DNA of 15,608 nt from DAIDHZ01 sp965370365 (lineage in GTDB: Bacteria; Chlamydiota; Chlamydiia; Chlamydiales; SM23-39). Positions 1 through 6,315 of this stretch are shown here, in pieces (position 1 is the first letter of the stretch; every line of letters begins with the position of its first letter). The translations under genes and the position numbers were made by a program. The stretch is from NCBI GenBank assembly GCA_965370365.1, contig CBDUSP010000036.1, positions 1 through 15,608 on the forward strand. The letters are read 5' to 3'. The notes beneath the pieces are model-generated. The model saw only the letters and a program-made list of their open reading frames with translations, was not told the origin of the DNA and did not search any database.

Positions 1-1889
1 TCTATTTCTTTTAATAGTGATTTAACTTTTCCCCTTTCACTATCTCTTTTCTCCCCGAATTTAGCTTCTTTCTCAGAAGCCATTGAAAATACTTTCTCAT
101 ATGGACCTGATAAATACTCCAGCTTTGGTTTCTCATGAGACCAATTGGGTAAAATAGGAAGACGTTTTTTAGTCTGATCTCCAAAAAAATGTACGAGCTT
201 TTGATCAGCTTTGATAGCATTCCAGAAAGTAGCTACAATAGCAGTTACAACCGCTGCAGGAACAGTTGCAGCCGCTGCACCTATTCCAATAGAGGCAAGC
301 AACGTAAGCCCACCTGCAACATGTGGACTTGATTTAGATAGTACGTCAGGGGAAAGCTTCTCAACTATACTATTGATCAAATAAGGAGTTATCTCAACAT
401 CTCCCAATATTTTTAATATTAGGTCAGCTATTTTCTTTGCATCTTGTTGTTCTTTATTGTCAATTGCTTCATCTATCCATCTTCCTAACAATTTAAATAA
501 TTTTTTTTCGAAAGTGAGCCTAATAGCGTTGTATTTTTCAACTGTATGAACCTCAGTAAAATCACAAAGAATACCACAATACTTGAGACAAGGGATAATA
601 TCATCATTGAGTGTCTTCTCAAAGTATTCAATTGTACAATCATTAGGTATATTCTTTAATGTCTTAGTTAAACGCTTTTCAAAAGCATTCATATCATCCA
701 AAGACATCTGGATCTGATCACTGGTAGGAACTACTTTCACATCGTGTTTCACTCTCTTTAAAGACAAAAGTTTCTTATAAACGTCTGCTTCACTGCTCTG
801 TTGAGGACTATACACATATGCGAGATCTCCAATTTTACATTTAGGATCTTCTTCATCTTCATTCAAAAGATCTTGTGCCGTCTTTAGGGCCTCATCAGTT
901 GGAATCTCTATTGAATTATAATTTTTTGTGAAATTCACAAGAATCATTATGGGAGATTGATCTTTTTTATCTAGTTCGAAATCTATAATTTCCTTTTTTC
1001 TATAACCTAGAGAATCAATAATTACTTCAAAGAGTTCTTTCCAATCTTCTCCACGATTAGATGTAACGACATCGGCTCCAACTGTAATTGTGAAAGATAC
1101 TGATTTTGCTCCATTGATGATTTTTTCTAGGAGGATAGAATTTACAATGGTTATCCATTTACCTCTTGTGTCCTTCATTCCTGGCATATCAACAAGCGTT
1201 AGGCTGTCTTTCTTGACAGCTATTGGAATACAAGTTCCTGAAGAATCATGACAAATCCGAGTGGATGAGGGGGTTGTTTGGCTGGGATCCACGTCATAGA
1301 CATAGTATGCCCCACGGGCAGCTTTTTCCCTTTTCATTTTCGATCCAGTTAACCATGAAATCAAAGTACTCTTTCCAGAGCCTCCAGCCCCAAGAACAAT
1401 ACATACGTCCTTTCCTTTTATTTCTTTTACTACCTCTTCTCCTATTTCTAGTAGCTCTTGAAAAGCTTTCGCTTTTAGTATTAAATCAAGCTTTTCTCCT
1501 TTTTCAAGTTTTTTAAAACCCTCAGTATAAAGGGATTCGAAGAGATTCGGTTTCTTCTCTTTCAATTCTTTCCTAGTATACCCATGAATTTGGCTTGGCA
1601 GGTTCTCAAGATCATTCCCTGCGTCTTTTGGTGCACATAAAGCTCCTGCTTGGCGGACACCAAGATAAGATGAAAGAACGAGTCCTGACAAGACGGACGA
1701 TACTCCCTTCACACAGTTGCTGTAAGAATGTTTCAATAAACCTCTTGGGTTTCTTGCAAACGGGGAGGCTCTTGATAGAGAATTGCACAAATTCTGTACT
1801 TTCGTAACTGTAGCACTTTGTGGTCGTATACTTGGAAAGTTATACTGTGGGAAAGTTGTTTTTAAAATAGAGTTAAATAGTCTTGTCAT
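1..1889 (-). CDS. Large predicted GTPase with presequence-like N-terminus (3' end cut by window edge)
   Basis: An open frame of 629 codons runs from the ATG at 1889 and is still open at position 1, so the C-terminus is missing. The start has a good ribosome site (AGGAG, 7 bases before ATG). Residues 167-175 read GAGGSGKST, a P-loop (G1). Residues 234-237 read DMPG, a G3 motif, and the order G1, Thr-rich switch, G3 fits a TRAFAC-class GTPase of the septin/AIG1/dynamin/IRG kind. No clear NKxD is seen; a TKN near residues 314-318 may be a degenerate G4. About 250 mostly charged residues follow, then a Gly/Ala-rich hydrophobic stretch (about 524-556) that could insert in a membrane. Residues 1-88 contain no Asp or Glu but eleven Arg/Lys, followed by a hydrophobic stretch around 62-85. 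This looks like a mitochondrial targeting sequence. The gene is visibly AT-rich compared with the right part of the window. The family is not recognised precisely; a role as a secreted effector is inference. Confidence 0.8.
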   Translation of the reverse strand, partial: MTRLFNSILKTTFPQYNFPSIRPQSATVTKVQNLCNSLSRASPFARNPRGLLKHSYSNCVKGVSSVLSGLVLSSYLGVRQAGALCAPKDAGNDLENLPSQIHGYTRKELKEKKPNLFESLYTEGFKKLEKGEKLDLILKAKAFQELLEIGEEVVKEIKGKDVCIVLGAGGSGKSTLISWLTGSKMKREKAARGAYYVYDVDPSQTTPSSTRICHDSSGTCIPIAVKKDSLTLVDMPGMKDTRGKWITIVNSILLEKIINGAKSVSFTITVGADVVTSNRGEDWKELFEVIIDSLGYRKKEIIDFELDKKDQSPIMILVNFTKNYNSIEIPTDEALKTAQDLLNEDEEDPKCKIGDLAYVYSPQQSSEADVYKKLLSLKRVKHDVKVVPTSDQIQMSLDDMNAFEKRLTKTLKNIPNDCTIEYFEKTLNDDIIPCLKYCGILCDFTEVHTVEKYNAIRLTFEKKLFKLLGRWIDEAIDNKEQQDAKKIADLILKILGDVEITPYLINSIVEKLSPDVLSKSSPHVAGGLTLLASIGIGAAAATVPAAVVTAIVATFWNAIKADQKLVHFFGDQTKKRLPILPNWSHEKPKLEYLSGPYEKVFSMASEKEAKFGEKRDSERGKVKSLLKEI

Positions 1890-1917
1890 GATTTATCTCC
1901 TGATGATTGCGATGAAA

Positions 1918-1944
1918 TTTATAGGCGACATTCATTTATTGCAA
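1918..1944 (-). promoter_or_regulatory. Possible promoter of the GTPase gene
   Basis: On the minus strand TTGCAA (1944-1939) is followed after 15 bases by TATAAA (1923-1918), about 28 bases before the ATG at 1889. The -10 box is good, but the spacing is short for a sigma-70-type promoter, so this is a weak call. It lies in the 117-base gap between the GTPase start and the transposase remnant. Confidence 0.3.
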
Positions 1945-2006
1945 GCATTAAAAATTCCTTGTAAGAGCAAAGTTGTTTAGATTAATTATTCAACACAGCC
2001 CTAAAG

Positions 2007-2381
2007 ATGACAGTAAGAGAAGCAGACAGATATGCTTTTATGAGGGAAATAGAGTCTCAAAAAACAAGTATAGTAGAAGCCTCCCAAGCAATGGGGATTT
2101 CGTACAGACACGCACGTCGACTATGGTCTTGTTACCAAAAAGAGGGTCCGAAGGGACTGATTCCTAAAAGCAAGGGCAAGCCAAGAAATAATCAGCTTCC
2201 TCAGGGAATCAAAAAAAGAGCGATAGCCTTGATTAAAGAGAACTACGCTGACTATGGGCCTACCCTTGTTGCAGAGAAATTAGAGGAGTGGATAGAAAAA
2301 GAAGGCCCAGATGTTTATTTAGAGTTTGAAAGACGTGGTAATTTGCCTAGTCAAAAAAGTCAAATTCAAAAAGCTGAGTAG
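2007..2381 (+). pseudogene. ISNCY/IS481-like transposase remnant (N-terminal part)
   Basis: The 124-residue product starts MTVREADRYAFMREIESQKT and continues with a helix-turn-helix region (about residues 20-55, containing MGISYRHARRLW) and a second region ending near LVAEKLEEWIEK. This matches, from memory, the DNA-binding N-terminus of ISNCY-type transposases, which are normally over 400 residues long. The DDE catalytic core is absent: after about residue 97 the frame runs into a short Gln/Lys-rich tail and stops. This is best explained by a large internal or 3' deletion. It sits inside the accessory region, oriented opposite to its neighbours. An alternative is a small independent DNA-binding protein derived from a transposase; no ribosome site supports expression. 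Confidence 0.7.
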
Positions 2382-2434
2382 TATCTTTGGCTCTTTTGCA
2401 AATTTTATGAGGAGAAGTATCAGCCTTTTTGAAT
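2364..2434. repeat. Imperfect inverted repeat at the end of the transposase remnant
   Basis: The left arm attcaaaaagctga (2364-2377) and right arm tcagcctttttgaat (2420-2434) are reverse complements except for one extra base in the right arm. The left arm overlaps the last codons of the remnant. This could be a terminal structure of the former insertion sequence or a weak terminator. Confidence 0.5.
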
Positions 2435-2480
2435 GATCAGGTGTTTTTTATGATATTTTTGCTTTGACGGATTAGATCCA

Positions 2481-2909
2481 TTATTTTTCGGTGATAGATT
2501 TTCGCTTGTTTAGTATAGCCTCCATGTCGGAATGCTGAAGATATTCGCGTAGCTGGACATTTCCCTCGGGAGGAGGGATAAGGCGTCCTCGATGAAATAT
2601 TTCTTTTTCCTGACTGCGCCATTGCTGATAGACGGGTAATGCTGGTTGCCGGTAATATTCAGGAATTGTATTCGTTTTTGGCCTATGGAGGAGAGATCGG
2701 AAGTGTGTGGCTTCGGCATGAAGCCAAGAGTAGGCGTCTTCTTTTTCCCAATATAGATCCGATCCGAATTCAAATCCTCTGGTGTCAATCACAGAATCTT
2801 TATCGGTCGTACTCGGGGAGGAAAACCCAATCCGGAATCCTTTTACGGATTCCATTTCTGATAGGAATGATAGAAGGATGGTTCTGACAGGTTCTAAATC
2901 AGGTTTCAT
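2481..2909 (-). CDS. Hypothetical protein, third gene behind hicAB
   Basis: A 142-codon frame begins 11 bases after the hicB stop codon on the same strand, so it could be co-transcribed with hicAB. The product is soluble-looking, without signal peptide or membrane segment, rich in Arg, Glu and Pro, with a central aromatic patch (WLHAEATHF near 62-70, EYYRQP near 83-88). I do not recognise a family. The start ATG has no convincing ribosome site, and overlapping frames on both strands are also open, so the coding call is uncertain. It might be the decayed end of a longer gene. If it is not a gene, this stretch holds nothing else that I can identify. Confidence 0.4.
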   Translation of the reverse strand: MKPDLEPVRTILLSFLSEMESVKGFRIGFSSPSTTDKDSVIDTRGFEFGSDLYWEKEDAYSWLHAEATHFRSLLHRPKTNTIPEYYRQPALPVYQQWRSQEKEIFHRGRLIPPPEGNVQLREYLQHSDMEAILNKRKSITEK

Positions 2910-2920
2910 TTCACGACACG

Positions 2921-3244
2921 TTAATCAACAGAGAAACGGAGTTTTTCGGTTACATAAGAATTTAAACTAATTCCCACCGTCTTGGCGTGGAAGGCAAGTT
3001 TTGCATGGAGTTCTGGAGGGATTCGGAGGTTGAATGTCCCTGAGAATGTTTTCTCTGGTTTTTCGTCCCTTTCTTTACACCAAGCGAGGTAATCATCTAC
3101 CGAGTCTTTAAAGGCTTGTTCCAATTCCTCAACGCTTTTTCCTTGAAATGTGATGATGTCGCTTAAACCGACAACTTCGCCATGAAAAATCTTGGCTTCA
3201 TCGTCATACTCGACATGTCCGATATATCCTTTGTACTTCATCAT
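2921..3244 (-). CDS. hicB: HicB-family antitoxin
   Basis: The 107-residue product has the two parts of HicB antitoxins. The N-terminal degenerate RNase H-like fold (residues 1-55, with YKGYIGHVEYDDEAKIFHGE and the motif VGLSDIITFQGKSVEELEQA) neutralises the toxin. The C-terminal ribbon-helix-helix domain (about 66-105, with FNLRIPPELHAKLAFHAKT) binds DNA. In this family HicB blocks the HicA mRNA interferase and represses its own operon. Its ATG overlaps the hicA stop codon as ATGA at 3241-3244, a sign of translational coupling with the toxin first, the usual hicAB order. A second in-frame Met follows directly, so the protein may start one residue later. The position in an integrated region fits a role in island maintenance (inference). 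Confidence 0.92.
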   Translation of the reverse strand: MMKYKGYIGHVEYDDEAKIFHGEVVGLSDIITFQGKSVEELEQAFKDSVDDYLAWCKERDEKPEKTFSGTFNLRIPPELHAKLAFHAKTVGISLNSYVTEKLRFSVD

Positions 3245-3513
3245 GACTTTTTCTTCTCCTTAGGCGTTATGCCTGCGTTTTCTAAAAATTTCCTCAAGGA
3301 AACTAAAGCCCCTTTATCGGTCTCTTTCTGTGGATGAGGCCGATGGAATACAGCCTTCCTTTTATTCAGGACGATCCTGATGCGGGACCCCTCTCCTTCG
3401 GAGATTTCTGCTCCAAGAGATTCGAGAAGCTTTTCACAATCCCTCCAGACCACATTCGATTGGACTGGATTTTTGAAGATCGCCTCTAATGCACGTTCGT
3501 GTTTCTTATTCAC
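3241..3513 (-). CDS. hicA: HicA-family mRNA interferase toxin
   Basis: The product matches the chromosomal HicA subgroup that begins MNKKHxxxLEAIFKNPV and contains a W-R-D-C/I motif (WRDCEKLLESLGAEISEGEG) followed by the conserved FHRPHPQKETDKGA block and a C-terminal helix (LRKFLENAGI). HicA has a dsRBD-like fold and cleaves mRNA until bound by HicB. I chose the GTG at 3513 as start (90 residues): it gives the family N-terminus and is preceded by AAGGAGAA at 3529-3522 with an 8-base spacer. An upstream ATG at 3540 would add nine residues and has no ribosome site. The gene lies 90 bases behind the integrase stop and overlaps hicB by four bases. Confidence 0.9.
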   Translation of the reverse strand: MNKKHERALEAIFKNPVQSNVVWRDCEKLLESLGAEISEGEGSRIRIVLNKRKAVFHRPHPQKETDKGALVSLRKFLENAGITPKEKKKS

Positions 3514-3560
3514 TTCGGTCGTTCTCCTTAATGGTACCATAGTTTAGTACTATTTTTCTA

Positions 3561-3595
3561 TGCTTTGCATAACATATTGATTTTAAGTATGTTAT
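3561..3595. promoter_or_regulatory. Inverted repeats upstream of hicAB, possible HicB operator
   Basis: Two palindromes lie between the integrase stop and hicA. A large one has 8-bp arms ataacata (3569-3576) and tatgttat (3588-3595) with an 11-base spacer. A second, tatgc-ttt-gcata (3560-3572), overlaps it. HicB proteins with a ribbon-helix-helix domain bind palindromic operators near their promoter, so these are candidates. A -10-like TATGTT sits in the first repeat on the minus strand, but no good -35 was found. Confidence 0.35.
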
Positions 3596-3603
3596 CGTAA
3601 AAT

Positions 3604-4674
3604 TCATGGTAAAGTTCCCTTGAGAAGTTGGTCTGAGATGTGGTTGCTGAACTTTTTGGTAACTTGGACATCAAGATGGGTATAGCGCTGTAACATCTGC
3701 AAAGTGCGATGGCCCATGGCGGTGGCGAGTTCAATATTGGATGCGCCTTGTGCGGCAGCCATAGTCGCGAAGGTGTGGCGCATGTCATGAGCGCGGCACC
3801 TTTCGATTCCCGCAATGCGTAGCGCTGTTTGCCAGGCTTTCTTGATATCAATGCGTCCGAAGGCAGTTTTACTGGCAAAGACGAGAGGTTTCAAAGGATT
3901 CCTCTTTTCGTAGAGATTCTTCAGTTCTACGAGTACCGATTCTGAAAGGGCAATACTTCGAGGGCGACCATTTTTAGTCTCTTTGAGATCGGCAAGCTTA
4001 TTGTTGAAATCGATATGTTTCCACTCGAGATTGAGCAGCTCTCCCTGACGAGCCCCTGTGGTTATGGAGAGCAGCACGATAGGGTAGAGGTAGGAAGAGC
4101 GACTCTTGCGGCACGCAGAGAGGAGTCGACTAATCTCATCTTGAGTGAGGATACGGTCTCTTCCAGAACTCTCTTTGAGTTTGGTTAGATCCATACAAGG
4201 GTTCTCGCTGACCCAGTGTAGTTGCTTGGCGGCGTAACTGAATAACAGCGATAAAGATGCCATGTAACGATTTGTTGTTGCAGCCGTGCGTTTTTTGTTT
4301 TGATGGGTTGGGGTTTCCAACAACAACTGACGTTCTTTGCCGACCAATTCAGGGGTGATGTGAACCAATGCAAATGCCCCAAATTTTGCCTGCCAATATA
4401 CCAAGTGACGCCGAGTGTCGTCAGCGGATCGATGGTGTTCGATTGCACCGTCATTTAGAAATCGTTCGACCAACTTCGCAAAGGTATGCAACTGGTTATG
4501 TTGATCGAACTTGAATTCACCCCGCTTGATCTGTCTCTCGATGCCCAAGGCCCAGTCCTCGGCCTCTCGCTTTCGTTCGAAGTGGTTACAGACAGTGGGG
4601 TAGCCCTTGATTCTAACGACTGCGCGCCACACAGTAGAGCCGTTTTCATTTTTGCGTTTATAAATAGATGCCAT
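3604..4674 (-). CDS. Tyrosine-recombinase integrase (phage/island type)
   Basis: The 356-residue protein has the order of a phage-type integrase: an N-terminal arm-binding region (about 1-55, with MASIYKRKNENGSTVWRAVV), a SAM-like core-binding domain (about 62-160) and a catalytic domain (about 172-350). The catalytic set is complete: R209 in TGARQGE, K234 in the beta-hairpin KETKNGR, H296 and R299 in AHDMRH, H322 in AMGHRT, and the nucleophile Y331 in LQRYTHL. It would cut and rejoin DNA between an attachment site on the element and one in the chromosome. The tRNA gene 165 bases away on the same strand is the likely target. The ATG at 4674 is preceded by AAAGG. Intact length and motifs suggest an active enzyme. 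Confidence 0.95.
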   Translation of the reverse strand: MASIYKRKNENGSTVWRAVVRIKGYPTVCNHFERKREAEDWALGIERQIKRGEFKFDQHNQLHTFAKLVERFLNDGAIEHHRSADDTRRHLVYWQAKFGAFALVHITPELVGKERQLLLETPTHQNKKRTAATTNRYMASLSLLFSYAAKQLHWVSENPCMDLTKLKESSGRDRILTQDEISRLLSACRKSRSSYLYPIVLLSITTGARQGELLNLEWKHIDFNNKLADLKETKNGRPRSIALSESVLVELKNLYEKRNPLKPLVFASKTAFGRIDIKKAWQTALRIAGIERCRAHDMRHTFATMAAAQGASNIELATAMGHRTLQMLQRYTHLDVQVTKKFSNHISDQLLKGTLP

Positions 4675-4736
4675 AGTTCCAACCTTTGGTTTTTAGTGTG
4701 AGGTTGGATGGCGCTGCTGGTTAAGATTGTTCTTCG

Positions 4737-4755
4737 TTGCACCGCCATTGCACCG
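4737..4755. repeat. Direct repeat TTGCACCG x2, possible integrase arm-type sites
   Basis: TTGCACCG occurs at 4737-4744 and again at 4748-4755, 11 bases apart, about one helical turn. It lies between the integrase gene and the tRNA, where arm-type binding sites of tyrosine integrases commonly lie. The function is inferred from position only. Confidence 0.35.
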
Positions 4756-4764
4756 TGAGGGCAT

Positions 4765-4795
4765 AATCTAAACTTGAACTTGATATTCGTTCAAG
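4765..4795 (-). promoter_or_regulatory. Possible integrase promoter with overlapping palindrome
   Basis: On the minus strand TTGAAC (4794-4789) and TAGATT (4770-4765) are 18 bases apart, about 90 bases before the integrase ATG. A perfect 7-bp inverted repeat, CTTGAAC (4773-4779) and GTTCAAG (4789-4795), covers the -35 box and the spacer. This would suit an operator or an excisionase site. Rest of the 4675-4838 gap: the direct repeat listed separately and nothing else recognised. Confidence 0.35.
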
Positions 4796-4838
4796 CTTGA
4801 AATCACTCATGTGCATGGATTTGTGCTGGTTATGAATT

Positions 4839-4911
4839 TGGGGCAACCTGGACTTGAACCAGGGACCGACGGGTTATGAGTCCGCTGCTCTAACCACTGA
4901 GCTATTGCCCC
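4839..4911 (-). tRNA. tRNA with CAU anticodon, probably tRNA-Ile2
   Basis: The 73-base sequence folds as a cloverleaf: acceptor GGGGCAA/TTGCCCC, D-arm GCTC-AGTGGTTA-GAGC, anticodon loop CTCATAA, a 5-base variable loop and T-arm CCTGG-TTCAAGT-CCAGG, with A as discriminator. The CCA end is not encoded. The D-loop, anticodon loop and T-loop closely follow the E. coli tRNA-Ile2 (ileX) pattern, in which C34 is changed to lysidine by TilS so that AUA is read. Elongator tRNA-Met is the alternative. The anticodon stem has an A-C mismatch at its loop end and a G-T pair at its far end. The 3' end points toward the integrase and is the probable island attachment site. Confidence 0.93.
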
Positions 4912-4927
4912 TCAATGGGTGTTCAAG

Positions 4928-4956
4928 AATTTATCCGACTTCCCCCCAAGAAGCAA
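4928..4956 (-). promoter_or_regulatory. Probable promoter of the tRNA gene
   Basis: On the minus strand TTGCTT (4956-4951) and TAAATT (4933-4928) are separated by exactly 17 bases and end 16 bases before the tRNA 5' end. Position and spacing fit a sigma-70-type tRNA promoter. Confidence 0.5.
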
Positions 4957-4977
4957 GCCTAAAATGGGTTTTAGGCT
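4956..4977. repeat. Perfect 9-bp hairpin in the leader of the MFS gene
   Basis: Arms agcctaaaa (4956-4964) and ttttaggct (4969-4977) pair perfectly around the tetraloop tggg. It touches the predicted tRNA -35 box and lies just upstream of the preferred MFS start, so it could act in either regulation; no function is shown. Confidence 0.5.
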
Positions 4978-4990
4978 ATCATATACGGCA

Positions 4991-6193
4991 ATGAACGAGA
5001 TCGTTGTAAAAAAATCAGTTGATATGCGGCGCGCCCTTCTCTGGACCAACCTCCTGAGTGAGCCGCTTGCCACTATCTACACTCTGATTACTCTCATTTT
5101 ATATAAAGGCCTTGGAGCGTCGGTTTTCCAGGTTTCGCTTTTAATAATGCTGAAGCCTGTTGTTACGGTTTTATCTTTCTATTGGGGGCGGGGAGGGAAG
5201 TTAAGGTCTAATGTCATCTGGGCGGGCATTTGGATGCGCGTTCCCTTTTTGCTTTGCCCTTTCTTTGACTCTGCTTGGTTTGTCATCATAGCTAGCGTCA
5301 ACTATATATTTTTCCTGCGAGCAGCCTCTCCTGCTTGGCTTGAGATGCTTAAACGAAATTTGGGAGAAAAGAAGAGGGGAAGGGCGCTTTCAACAAGTGC
5401 GGCTCTTGGATACCTGGAGGGGATTATCCTCTCAATCGGCATGGGTATTCTTTTGGATAATAACCCAGGGGCCTGGAAGTTTCTTTTGTCTATAGCCGCT
5501 TCCATCGGCCTTATGAGTGTGATTATCCAAAGTAAAGTTCCCCTGGATGAGGAAAGGGAAATCGACAAGATTCCTTTGAAAGAGCGAATTATCCGTCCTT
5601 GGAAAGACAGCTACTATCTCCTTAAAAACCGTCCCGATTTTGCAAGATTCCAATGGGGCTTTATGGTCTGCGGGTTTGGAATTATGCTCATTCAACCAGT
5701 GATTCCCTTCTTTGCTGTTGATATTTTGGGGGTCTCTTATTTGGAGATGACAATCGCCATTTCCATTGCAAAAGGACTTGGCTTTGCCCTTTCTTCGCCC
5801 ATCTGGGCCAAGTGGATGGATCGTATCTCCATTTCTCGCCTTGCGAGCTTCGTGTTTCTAACAGTTGGCCTTTTCCCCATCTTGCTTGGCTTTTCCGGAC
5901 TGAACATAGCATGGTTTTATATCGCCTTTTTTTGGTATGGCGTTGGACAGGGAGGCAGCCATCTTATCTGGAATCTTTCTGGCCCCACATTTGCTGGCAA
6001 AGAAGATAGCTCCCGATATACAGGCGTTGGCGTTGTCCTTGCAGGCCTAAGAGGAGGCGTCGCTCCCCCGGTTGGGAGTTTTATCGCTTTTCTCTTTGGC
6101 CCCATTGGAGCCCTTGCTCTTGGCGGTTTCTTTTGCTTCTTCAGCGGATTTGCTCTTTTAAGAGATAAATTACGATTCGTATACCGGGAGTAA
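4991..6193 (+). CDS. Major facilitator superfamily transporter
   Basis: The product has a string of about 11-12 hydrophobic segments separated by short basic loops, the pattern of an MFS permease in the inner membrane. Segments in the first half include LATIYTLITLILYKGLG and the VTVLSFYWGRGGKLRS stretch with a basic loop like the MFS motif between helices 2 and 3. A charged central loop (VPLDEEREIDKIPLKERIIRPW) divides the halves. The second half includes IAISIAKGLGFALSSPIWAKWMDR, again with a conserved-looking D-R loop, and a glycine-rich segment near the end. The substrate cannot be named. The ATG at 4991 (MNEIVVKKSV) gives 400 residues. Upstream starts at 4919 (GTG) and 4964 (ATG, inside a hairpin) are open but lie against the tRNA gene and lack ribosome sites; the ATG near 5024 is a further possibility. 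The stop codon lies in a long inverted repeat. Confidence 0.88.
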   Translation: MNEIVVKKSVDMRRALLWTNLLSEPLATIYTLITLILYKGLGASVFQVSLLIMLKPVVTVLSFYWGRGGKLRSNVIWAGIWMRVPFLLCPFFDSAWFVIIASVNYIFFLRAASPAWLEMLKRNLGEKKRGRALSTSAALGYLEGIILSIGMGILLDNNPGAWKFLLSIAASIGLMSVIIQSKVPLDEEREIDKIPLKERIIRPWKDSYYLLKNRPDFARFQWGFMVCGFGIMLIQPVIPFFAVDILGVSYLEMTIAISIAKGLGFALSSPIWAKWMDRISISRLASFVFLTVGLFPILLGFSGLNIAWFYIAFFWYGVGQGGSHLIWNLSGPTFAGKEDSSRYTGVGVVLAGLRGGVAPPVGSFIAFLFGPIGALALGGFFCFFSGFALLRDKLRFVYRE

Positions 6194-6246
6194 TTCAAAA
6201 GTTGGTTTTGGCAAGGAGACTCCTCGAAAACCAACGTTTGAATTAC
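6190..6246. repeat. Long inverted repeat over the MFS stop codon
   Basis: Two 20-base arms (6190-6209 and 6227-6246) pair with one mismatch. The 17-base loop holds a smaller palindrome, AGGA-gac-TCCT. The MFS stop codon is in the left arm. No T-run follows, so it is not a classic terminator; it may stabilise the mRNA end or be a small repeat element. Confidence 0.75.
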
Positions 6247-6265
6247 GAGCGGTATAAAATTGTAA

Positions 6266-6294
6266 TTGTCATAAAAACCTCCTCGCCGTATAGA
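6266..6294 (+). promoter_or_regulatory. Promoter of the DUF1207-type gene
   Basis: TTGTCA (6266-6271) and TATAGA (6289-6294) are 17 bases apart. The predicted transcript starts near 6301, which gives a short leader carrying AGGGG before the ATG at 6316. This also argues against the upstream in-frame start at 6202. Confidence 0.5.
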
Positions 6295-6315
6295 AAAATT
6301 ACAGGGGTATTATCT

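Noticed and set aside
1223..1516. Plus-strand open frame opposite the GTPase
   Set aside because: It runs antisense to the P-loop region of the GTPase, has low-complexity Leu-rich sequence, no ribosome site and no recognisable motif.
2639..2887. Plus-strand frame opposite the gene behind hicAB
   Set aside because: No motif or ribosome site; the minus-strand frame is longer and better placed as part of the hicAB transcript, though neither is certain.
3514..3540. ATG start for hicA at 3540
   Set aside because: No ribosome site in front of it; the GTG at 3513 has a strong one and gives the family N-terminus.
4737..4755. CRISPR-like short repeats
   Set aside because: Only two 8-base copies with a 3-base spacer and no cas genes; better explained as protein-binding sites.
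5302..6009. Several open frames inside the MFS gene on both strands
   Set aside because: All are shadows of the transporter frame; none has family motifs or ribosome sites.
6202..6315. N-terminal extension of the DUF1207-type protein
   Set aside because: The start lies in the hairpin after the MFS gene, the region includes a promoter, and the signal sequence begins at 6316.
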